A stretch of DNA of 64,000 nt. Origin: Oxyruncus cristatus (taxonomy: Eukaryota; Chordata; Aves; Passeriformes; Cotingidae). Position 1 is the first letter of the stretch; every line of letters begins with the position of its first letter. The position numbers and the translations under genes were made by a program. The DNA lies in contig VXAY01001956.1 in the NCBI GenBank assembly GCA_013399855.1, forward strand, positions 1 through 64,000, read 5' to 3'. Shown one piece after another: positions 54,389-64,000 of the stretch. The notes beneath the pieces were generated by a model. It was not told the origin of the DNA, made no database searches, and saw nothing but the letters and a program-made list of their open reading frames with translations.

Positions 54389-57300
54389 AAAAACGGTCTG
54401 GACTGCATGGTGTCTTCATCATTCATCCATTCCTCCCATCGCAAGTGGAGAAGACTTTTTTATTTTTCTGGGGCCATTGAGATATAAGAGGTCCATAAAA
54501 GAAGTAACAAAAATAATATCTCACAGAGGTATTCAAAATTGTAATATATAGTGAAGTATATACTCCATGACTAGTCCACTGATGGTACATACAGATCTGC
54601 CAGGCACCATGAGCAGCTGTCATACCAACTAGTCGATTTAGTGATCTATCAGGTCCATTGTGCCCTATCCTTCTTTCCTCCTTCAGAGAGTCATTACTTA
54701 GAATAGTATCCAAACATGAACTGCAGACTGGTCCCATAGGTTTCTGCTGTCATTTCTATTTACATCCTTGCAGATTCACTCTCCCTCCCTTCCTCACTGA
54801 ACAGTTACCTGAAAATGCTGATGGAATTCAGAGCATCTTTTAGGGGTAGCACAATTAATCATATAGCGCAGCTGCTCCAGCACTTTGCCAAGATGGAACT
54901 AAACCCTAACAGGGGGGAAAACATGAAGCTGAAGACAAAAATCTTGAAGGCTGAGTTACCTGTACTGGTGTTTTGACTTTAAGATTCTCTCAACAGTTTT
55001 TGGCTGCAAAGAGAGATGCCACTAAAACTATCATTTCTACAAGTTATGACATAGCCATGGTTTTATATTATAAGCATATCTTACAGGTTTGGCCATTGCA
55101 AGACAGCTTTGCCATTTTTCAGTGATGCCTGACTTGCTTCAGTGAGTTCAAAGTGCATCAGCCCAACTCTTTCAGCCACACAAGCCACTCAGCACCCATC
55201 ATGCTGTCAGGTTACATCAGAATGGAATGACTCCACTTTTCCTTTCACAGCCCTCCATGGGCTTTAGGTTCTCATCGAAAGGGAAATGATTTGCCACTGA
55301 ATCTTTCTCAAACAGTGCAATTCACATCTTGAGTGGTGACCTAAAGTGTGCTGGCAAGCCAAAGAACAGGTCTAGATTGACTTTTGGAAGGGTGCCTTGA
55401 GAAGTCTCTGTTCCTACAGCCAAAGTGAAAGGGGGATACCAGGCATGCATCCAAGAATGCCAGAAGCTTAGAGTGGCCTAAGGCAGCCTGCTGGTACACC
55501 AGGCACAACCAGAGTGGCCAGATGTCATTTGTAGATTGCCTGCAAGACAGCATTATGTTCTGAGGGCAAAAGACTGCTGTGCAGCATCCTTATGGCCACC
55601 TACCAAAAGCCACGCAGGACAGTGCTTCTCCAGTGACTTTGTCTTTAGAGGGATTCCTCTAGCAGAAATACCAAATGAGTTTGAGTCCCTGTGGCTTCAA
55701 GTTTGAAGGCAAAGCTCCCTTTCTGGTATGCCCTTTGTCATACAAAAGCAAAATACAATTTTTAAAAAACATGAATCTTCTACACCTGTAACAGAAAATT
55801 ATCGACCTTGCCTGTAGCACTGGCAAACCTATGGGGTAGACATGTAAAACCAATCTTAATATTTTAGTTATCCCTTGTACTTCACAGTAAATCAGTATAA
55901 TCTGTCTTTTATTAGGTTACTGGAGGCTGTGGCAAGGAAAGAAAACCACATTTGGCTTTTAAGCAAATTGAAGTGAGTCCTTTGAAGCCCCAGTAAGTGA
56001 TAATCAAGAAAAATGGCACTAACATCTTATGATAAATCTTCTCCATATATTTAAGTAGGATTACTTGTGAAGCCTCAGAAATTAAAGTGATTATATATAG
56101 CCTTATTTAAAACTTGAGTTTAATAAAGCATATGATATTGGTTTTCAAAATCTTCTCTTATTGAGATAAGGCAGCTATAGCAAAGCCACTCAAATGAGCT
56201 CTTCTGTGAGTAGCAGAACCGATGAAAGATGGTTCCCTTCATCTCATAAACCTACTTGACACCACCACTTCTCATCATGCTACTCCAGCCAGGCAAGAGA
56301 GCAAATGCAATGTGGATAGTCCAAAGTTAGACTTAGTCCACTGCTGCCTAGCAAAACACAGTGTTTGCTTTCTGCCTACCCTTTCCTCAGCAGCACGCTA
56401 ACTTGAGTCTCTTTCTTCCATGCAGCCCCTAATTTTTCACATGACTTGAAGGGTCATAGAGCAAACTAGAACTCTAACGGGCAACTCTGATTTGGTTGAA
56501 TTTGACCAAGGAATTCAAAAGAGAATAGCGTCAAAGTGGCAGAGGGACAGATAATGCCACAGCACCAGTCTCTTCAAAAAACCTTGAAATCAAGTTAAAA
56601 AATAACTTCTTTTAAGCAGTTTGTTCAAATAGAATTGCTACCTGAGGTTTCAATGTTATAAAAGTAATTATTTTTACCATTCCAAAATTTCTTGTTGGTT
56701 ATTTAAAAAAAAAAAAAAAATTCAAAAGCTCATGAAATCTCAGTCCTCTTGGCAGATATAAGAATTCTGCTATAAATTTCAATATCTTTTTTTTTTGTTT
56801 TAAATCCCATTATTCAGCAAGAAGAGTATAATTTCTCTATAACATTTCTCCATCTTTGGGTACAAGAGTCATCTTTTTGATTATCATTATAGACTATGTA
56901 ACACAGGTACTCTTGTATAAATATTTCCAAAGTTAATAATTGTCAGTTACCAATTGTCAGGCAATTTAACATTCCTTGAAATGAAAAAAAAAAAAAAAAT
57001 AGGGGAATGGGCATAAGAAGGCAAGGAGATTATGAATTCTAAGTAATATATAATTTAGTCATTTGACATTTGGGAAACTTTCAGTTTATTGAAGTTTCCA
57101 AGAGACAAAGACATTTGCTATAACCTCTTCTCCACCAATATCATCTTCCCTATGTAAACAAGTTGCTCAGGACCATCCAAAGGTCTACATAAGTCAATGA
57201 GCTGATCTAGGACCAGGCTGGGAACCGCACTGTTCATAGACCAGAAGCAATTATTTTGCAAGCATACATTTTTCCAAGATTTTTTCACACAACACGGGGG

Positions 57301-58111
57301 ACATTTTTCTCTGTTCTTCTCTCTGTCAAGCTTACATGTCAGACAAATATTTTCTTTATAACAGCAGTTCTGCATCTAAGAAAAAGTGTTCTTGAAGATT
57401 ACATAAATTATGTATATAAAAGAGGTGAATTGGATGCCTAATAATCATAGCTAATTGCTTTGGTTTTTAACACCTCTCATTTAAAAATGGCATGTTTCTT
57501 TTCCAGTTTTTAGGACTGTCCCAGAGCCTAGAGTTATGATAAATACTTGTCAAAAGTACTGATCAAAAGAAGCCCACATGTAACTTTCCAGACAACTGAT
57601 GCTTCTATAGAAATATGCTGGGGAAAAGCTTCTTATAAAATATATTGAGTACCATGTAAAAATAACGCTTAAAAGTTACCATAGTGGAACTAACACAATG
57701 CAGGTATTCCCTTGAGGAATCTATCAATCCACGTCATTTAGGAGTTTACCTTGGTTTTTCCAAATCTTTACATTCAAAACATGGCAATTTAGTATTTTTT
57801 TGTATTGAGCCCAATTACAAACATCTGTAATAAATGCCTTTTGACTAGAAACTTTTATTTCAAGTATTGCATGATGAAATTTTCATAAAAGAAGAACCTC
57901 AGGTCAGCATTCATCAGACAACTATGCTTGCTCACAAAGTTTTTTGACGCAGCAATTTTAATTAGAACAGCAACTACTAAATTCCACACCCCAAGCTCCA
58001 AGATCTCTCTGGATTATCAAATACATTTAAAAATCTCCTTCTGCAAATAAGGCCAGCCACAACATTCAAGCAAGCGATCTGAAAAGAGCCTGGATACATC
58101 TCAGCACTGGG
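54389..58111. other. Unannotated AT-rich stretch
   Basis: No gene or repeat family was recognised. Homopolymer A runs of about 16-17 lie near 56705 and 56983, and a T run near 56788. Open frames (for example the 85-codon minus-strand frame at 57118-57375) are featureless. Confidence 0.5.
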
Positions 58112-58134
58112 CACTTACCAGAGACTGGTAAGTG
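58112..58134. repeat. Perfect hairpin, 10-bp stem and 3-base loop
   Basis: CACTTACCAG at 58112-58121, AGA, and CTGGTAAGTG at 58125-58134 form a perfect stem. Each arm contains a consensus 5' splice donor, CTG then GTAAGTG, on opposite strands. It is too short for a microRNA precursor. It may be a chance palindrome. Confidence 0.85.
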
Positions 58135-59890
58135 GTCAACATGGACCTCTTTTCTGAAAAGTATCTCTCAGCTCAGGCAGAAAGAGAGGTGACAGCACGT
58201 GCAAGTAACTGTAGACAGGAGTATGCTTTTGAAGACGAACTTCTTCTCAGACTGGCAGCAAGAAAAGCAGTCCCTGCAACATCATCAGCTGATTCATCAA
58301 CTTGAATTTGAATGGTAGGACAATATTAAACAAGGGATCAATAAAAGAATAAATACACTTCACTGAAAAAATCAGACTTTCTGAGCACAGACATACTGCT
58401 TGAAATATTTGGATGTCAGAATAGCTGAATACTGCATTCAGTCTGAGCCTCACCAAGCCTCACCTTTCCAAGAAGAAACAAAACAATTGTAGAAAATTTA
58501 AGGAGGAAATGAAAAAGGATTCAGTGTCTGAAATTTAAATACCAGCCAGTAGATTTTACTGAAAGAATTTTAGCTTTCATATAGGCTGGGCAAAATTAAT
58601 TTGAAGTAACTTGCCCTTCTAGGAGGTTTCTAACTATTGCATTTTCTGCACCTTCAAAGGCAAGTTCTTGAGCTAAGGAAAAGGCAAGATTTAAGTGGTT
58701 CTAAGTATATGTCAAAAGTGTTTATTTATGATAAAGAATGGCAGTTAAGAATAAAAACACTTAGAACTTTTCTTTTTTACAAATTCATTGTAACTAATAC
58801 ATTATGTGATTCATATTATCAGTGAAAGTTGTTTATCCATCCTTCCTGCACAGAATGGATGCTTGGAGAGAAATAGATTTTAACTTGTTCGTAATTCCTC
58901 TTTAGGATTCATCAATTAGAAAACAGAGGCTGCAATTTTTAAGTGTCAAGTTAAAGGTCATATTAAAGTAGTGTCTTTCATATTGCAAGCCAGAAAACCA
59001 ATATGCAGGGGTGTGGCACAAATAAATATCTGCACGTGTTGAGAATGACGTTTCAAGTTCTTCCCATTTCCCCAATATATGTGGCTGATAGGAGGCTGAG
59101 AATGATATCCCAAAATCCAGTGAGAGCAACATTTCACCTGCATATAAGAAATATCTGGATTTGGCAGGAGAAAATGCAATGCTTTCTATGCCAAAACATT
59201 GTCTAGCCACCTTAACTAGGCATTCTTGTGGAGGCTCAGGGGCAAGGGAAAGATCAACAACACTCCATGTTTCTTTTTGCCAAGTAAAATAGAGGGGTCA
59301 GGGCAATTAGTAGTAATTATGGTTGGTAAGTGTTTTATTGGGTAATATGATAGCTTTTTCCTCTACGATGAAAATCAAAAAGGCCCATTCATTCTGCAAA
59401 CTTTTTAATAACAGCTATTTTAATTGATTTTAAATATATTTGGACAGACATAAAGGTTTATTGTATACATTATCTTAAACTAACCAATAATTCATAGACT
59501 GTGCTTAGTTTCATGGCTAGAATGATCCTATTAACTCTTCTTGCATCTGAAATGGACCTGGACTTGTGCAGCATCTGAGACTTAATTTCTGACAAATTGT
59601 ATTTCAGATTTTTTAGGAAGTTTCTTTCATGTTCAAGCTGTATATTTATTTTGTGGAACTGCCACTCCGCTTCTGAGTTTTAGTGAAGTGAAAAGTCAAA
59701 TTCTTCTCAGGTTATCATAGAATTCAATGGGAAATGGGAAATTACCCACTGACTTATATCTTGGCAGATTTGGGACTATCCTATGTGAAATAAAACTTCA
59801 AGTATATTTATCCATGTGAAAATGCCACTGAGATTTCATTTATGTTCCTATTCCACTATGCTTTAATCACTACGAGATGGAAGAAAGGAT
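58135..59890. other. Unannotated AT-rich stretch
   Basis: No gene or repeat family was recognised. Open frames, such as the pair of overlapping minus-strand frames near 58902-59210, lack recognisable motifs. Confidence 0.5.
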
Positions 59891-59891
59891 A

Positions 59892-59925
<34 letters not shown>

Positions 59926-59941
59926 GGATGATGATGATGAT
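59892..59941 (+). repeat. (ATG)n trinucleotide microsatellite
   Basis: About 16 units of ATG/GAT are interrupted once by a GAGG variant near 59924. A patchy stretch of AAC and ACC triplets follows to about 59995. Length is likely to vary between individuals. Confidence 0.95.
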
Positions 59942-60000
59942 AACAATAACACCATCACCTACCACCATAATAATGACACTAAAACCACCATCTAGTTGAT

Positions 60001-60052
60001 GTTGATATCATGAATCTTTTCAGTTCTGTGTTGATATTATGAATCTTTTCAG
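60001..60052 (+). repeat. 23-bp direct repeat pair
   Basis: Positions 60001-60023 and 60030-60052 match at 22 of 23 bases (C/T difference). Both begin GTTGATAT and end AATCTTTTCAG. The offset is 29 bp. It lies just after the trinucleotide array and may have formed by slippage in the same event. Confidence 0.9.
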
Positions 60053-61848
60053 AACATAACCTTTTATGTCATATTCATTCTACCCATAAATTATAAAAAA
60101 TTGATAATATTACCTGGCTCTTAAGTCCTTGTTTCATGTTAGGAATAGTTTACATGTCAGTTTTAAGATTTTAAATCCAGTCTAACCAGACTAAAACCCC
60201 TGAGCTAATTATCATTGTTCCTTATCAAATACCTTTAACTGACTCTGTCCCAAATGTTGCTAATTCTTACATGTCAATCAACCACTACAGACCCCCTATC
60301 AAGGTTAATATTACATTACTTCATAATTTTTTTCCTAGTCAGGTCGTATCAACTATTCTTTTCCTAAACAAATGCATTGTTTTCTTACCCTAACTATTAG
60401 ACTCACCTGTACTTCTGGGATGCCTGTGTTTTGAAATAATCTCTCTTTTCTTCACTTAGCAAGAAAAAGATCAAAAAATTATTTTAAAAATTCCTTGTTA
60501 TATAAAACTCAAGATTGTATATAACTCTTTCTCTCCCTTTGCAATCACACAGTATACCAGTGGCCTCAAATAGAGGAACACACATCAATTAACCACTTTT
60601 TTTTATTATTCCACATCAGGCTGAATGACTTCAAAGATGCTGTAAAATCCTGTTAAGTACATGAAACAGAATTAGGATGAAGCATAAATCTGAAAACATA
60701 AAGTCTTGCCTAGCCACCCTCTTAGCCTCTTTGGTAGGAATTATTTGGCCAACTATTCACCCCTTACCTGTTACATATTGATTTCCAGTTGAAACCACAT
60801 ATTATTGAATTACTGTAATTGCTATGTTCCTGCCAGAGATGACTAGCTGCTTAGTTTATAATTCCATGCTTGGTTTCATAAACTTACAGTTGTTCCCAGA
60901 TGCAATTGGGTCAGTGTCAAACACCCTCCTGAAACATCCAGTGGAATAATTGCCAAATATTGCTTGACATTATTGCTAAGACATTATTGGTTATTTGGAT
61001 TAAGTTTCTATGCTGTGAATGCCAGAACCAAAATGAGTAATAAGTATACCAAGTGAAATGATGACAAAATTAGAAGAATTTTGTGGCTAGCATCATTTGG
61101 TTACAGGATCAAAGAAAAATATTAATGGATGCCAAAAGATCAAGTTCTTTTGTCGTAGCAGAACCATGACGAATGAAAAATTAAAGAAACGAATTAGTGG
61201 AACTATTAAGTATAGACAAAATATACATTGCTAAAAAAAAAAAATCTGCAAAAACCCCCACTGTTCACAAATGCTTGTTAATGAAAAGTTCACAAAATAG
61301 AGAAAGGGTCTTATTTGTTTTTACAAACACCATTGAATACAAAATATCCTCAGTTTTCCTGGCATTCTTCTATGGCTAAGATTTGGAAGGAATAATCTTT
61401 ATCACATACTTCCTTAAATTATCTCACTTCAAATCCTATCACAGAACATTTATGATAGTCTACAGCAGTTGCAGGTTTTGTTTCTTTGTCCAACTACTGT
61501 GTAAGAGACCAGTCCTCAAAATCCGATTTCTAAATGCTTTCAAATAACTTGCTTATTTTTGTCCCTTTGCCCAGAACCTTTGTAATCTTTACTGACAGTA
61601 AAGCTTTAAGGTTCTTTTCTCACATTTGATAAAACTTGGGTTATTATAGAATACTCCACTGTGAGATGAAGGAAATCCCAACCACTTCAGGGAATCACTC
61701 TGGAACTGGAACTGAGCCAGGTTTTATGTACAAATTTGTCCATTCTGCTACTATGGTGTCTGCTTCTTTGTAAAAAAAAATACTAAAAAAACCCAACTAC
61801 ATGATTTACATAGACTAGCTCTTGATTGTTACACTGGCTGGTACTCAC
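60053..61848. other. Unannotated AT-rich stretch
   Basis: No gene or repeat family was recognised. The sequence is strongly AT-rich and non-repetitive, with A runs near 61235. Open frames are about 60 codons or shorter. Confidence 0.5.
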
Positions 61849-61917
61849 CTACTGACGGGTTTCACGCTTCCCTGTTCCTTTTGCAGTGCAGCTCCTTCCA
61901 TCAGTTTGGACACAGCT
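61849..61917 (-). CDS. Candidate small internal exon, 69 bp, minus strand
   Basis: On the minus strand a pyrimidine-rich stretch (CCTCTTGCCTGCCTTCCC) ends at a TGTAG acceptor with the exon starting at 61917. A good donor (CAGTAG then GTGAGTAC, 61848-61841) follows at the other end. A possible branch site TGCTAAG lies about 45 bases upstream of the acceptor. One frame stays open, entering at phase 2 and leaving at phase 2, and gives 22 full codons reading AVSKLMEGAALQKEQG and onward. The exon contains two CpG in a CpG-poor area. Its length is a multiple of three. I do not recognise the peptide and found no partner exon in the window. Splice-like signals of this quality can occur by chance, so the call is weak. 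Confidence 0.2.
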   Translation of the reverse strand, partial: SCVQTDGRSCTAKGTGKRETRQ

Positions 61918-64000
61918 CTACAGGCACTCAGGGAAGGCAGGCAAGAGGGCATTCACTTAGCAGGCATCGGTTTATAGGCAAGAGAGAGCAGTGCTGTAAA
62001 ATTGATATGTAAGTACATGCAAAGCCAAGCACAGACTGAGCGTGTAAACACCACAGCATGGCAGCAAGAGAAATGAAAGGGGGATAAGAAAATAAGAAAA
62101 CTTATCTCACGTCATAACATTGTCCTGCTTGCAATAAATGTTCCTCTTGACAAGAAGCAGAAATGTGGGGTTTTTTCATAAGTGGCAAAGATGTATTAAG
62201 CAGGCTGAAAGCATAGCATTACTTAGGTACACTAAGAAAGAAAGAACATAAAGAAAGCAATCACATGCTGCGAGTCCAACATGACAGCTCTACATACTCA
62301 GAATGTCAGAGAGATCTGCACATCATGCATGACACCAGCTGGCCTCACCTCAAGCCTCTCTTGCATGCTCATTGCCAACAGAGACCAGCACTGGTTTTGT
62401 AGGTATCCTCAGGATACTCTTAAAATCAATACAATAAAAATTACTGGGTTTGTATCATATCTATCACAGGGTCTCAGTGTGCTGCAAGTCACGTCATCTT
62501 CCATTGCTTGGCCTACAAAGAGTAGTAGGGAGATTCTGAAGCAATTAACCTTTGTTTGACTAAATAAATTTTCATAAACCAGTCTTAGATTTGTACATAA
62601 AAGCAATAAGAAGAAGCCCAGCTTCCGTCTTCTAATGAACTGATGCATTTTGCTTGTTTCCTTCCTTCTTTCCCTACACTAACATTTGAAAAATAGTTTT
62701 TAGGATCTAGAACTCAAAGCTTCAGATGTCCAGAATTAGGACTCTTGCCTAAGCAAGAGTAACGTCCACCATCCACAAGGAGAACAATTTGGTTTAAATT
62801 GCACATTCAAATGCTTATTTTTCTGATATCCCCCTCCTCTGACACAGCTCACAGAAAAAAGCGTATCTACCCATAGACCAGGCCAATTAATAGTCTTGAT
62901 TCTGTCCCTGCCTCATTTTCTGTGACTTCACACATTATAGTAGGATGGCAGAAGGGCTTCAGGGTGAGAACAGATGTGCAGTTTAGGAAGCAGAAATTCA
63001 AGTCAGGTGAACTCACTTCCATTCCTGACTCTTGCATAAATTGCACAGATTTCCCTGCCTGCCTGCAAGAGCGACACATTTTGCAGTCCTCAGTTTTGAT
63101 GTCTCTTACTTGAAGTGCTATCATTCAGGGTTGTGATGAGTTCACTCTCTTCTATAGCATGGTCACTCCAAAGTGTGCATTCCTAGGCATGCTTCTCGCC
63201 AGCTCTGAAGACCAGACCTGTGCTGGGAGTTTCCACACAGACAGACATTACCCTAATGGTCAGCAAAAGTCTGTTATGTCATCTCATAAAAAGTTCTTTC
63301 TCACATATTTTTCCTTGTCTTTAAAATAAAGATGATACAGCTAAAGGATAAGGAAGAGATGCACAATTTGGGGGGGCTTGGTGTTATCCATTCTTGCATT
63401 TAGTGTGCCAGAATCCTATGTAAAAGGGGAAAAAAAAAGAGTTTAATCTTCATACAAGTGAGGGAGGTCTCAAAATATCGCCCAGGCAACTGTAACTCTG
63501 TTTTTCATTTAAGATCTTCACTTTGACACACTATCATTTTTTTAACAGATCAACTCTGTGCATATCATAGATGAGGGGCAAGTATTAACAACTGCCAAAG
63601 TTATAAGGCAAAGAATTTATAACTAAAAAAATAGAAGTTTAGAGAAAAACAGAGACAGTTCTATTGCTGAAGAAAGAAAACCATACTGCTCCAGAAACAA
63701 CTAGTGGAACAAATCTAACTTATTCCCCACATAAAAATAACAGGGCAATTAATTTTGGAAGTCAAAATAAATGAACCATAAAGGGGTTACAAAATGTAAA
63801 ATGATCACACTACCTGTGGGAAGGCAGCTAGAAATCAAGTGCTTGCTGGTTTTCCAAACAGAAGAAGTAGGGGTCATTAATAAAAGCTAGTAAGAGACAG
63901 GTTCGAAGAAATAAAAGAAGATAATTCTTCACATAACAGGTGAATGCTCTTCTGCTATCAGCACTTAATTACCAGAAAAACATAGACAAATTGGATTAAG
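61918..64000. other. Unannotated stretch to the window end
   Basis: No gene or repeat family was recognised. Open frames are under 95 codons, for example 62281-62559 on the plus strand, and have no recognisable motif. A 7-base G run lies near 63370. Confidence 0.5.

Noticed and set aside
60545..60575. MIR-core-like TCACACAGTATACCAGTGGC
   Set aside because: Too short and lacking the neighbouring conserved blocks.
63890..63915. GGTTCGAAG resembling a tRNA T-loop
   Set aside because: No acceptor, D or anticodon stems can be folded around it.

Overview
This window looks like AT-rich, gene-poor nuclear DNA from a bird, either intergenic or deep intronic. The strongest evidence is four diverged CR1 retrotransposon pieces of the avian type. 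Three of them reach the element's 3' end or carry its distal reverse-transcriptase region. Old amniote MIR-type SINE relics are also present. The host was inferred from these repeats only, and the species cannot be named. I found no complete protein-coding gene, tRNA, rRNA, CRISPR array or bacterial-style operon. Open reading frames above about 100 codons exist, but their number fits chance in a sequence this long, and the two longest (241 and 287 codons) are translations of a simple repeat.

Layout. 1-4275: unique AT-rich DNA. 4276-4425: CR1 3' end, minus strand. 5560-5752: probable old amniote repeat with a two-copy tandem tail. 8136-8177: 14-bp tandem repeat. 8660-9205: promoter-like block (two CCAAT boxes and a TATA box), possibly an old LTR on the minus strand. 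9340-9390: palindromic remnant. 10478-10544 and 14730-14800: short local duplications. 12640-12665: poly(A)/poly(T) palindrome. 21655-22040: CR1, plus. 23110-23222 and 23825-23890: MIR-like. 26193-26275: CR1 tail, minus. 29680-29734: hairpin followed by a 9-bp repeat. 30121-30189: poly(A) with the only ambiguous base. 40365-41010: an uninterrupted hexanucleotide microsatellite of about 646 bp inside a longer pyrimidine tract, the most striking object here. 43114-43873: two abutting minus-strand open frames. 45640-46141: solo-LTR-like block, minus. 46880-46985: clear MIR. 51731-51776: two CGCG palindromes. 52095-53078: about 1 kb of CR1, plus. 54325-54388: MIR-like, minus. 58112-58134: perfect 10-bp hairpin. 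59892-59941: ATG trinucleotide repeat, followed by a 23-bp duplication at 60001-60052. 61849-61917: a possible small exon on the minus strand with good splice signals.

There is no visible pathway or operon. What the window records is old retroelement insertion, simple-repeat growth and small local duplications, with a few candidate regulatory sites and one candidate exon that need conservation or transcript data. I see no convincing evidence of a new biological system.
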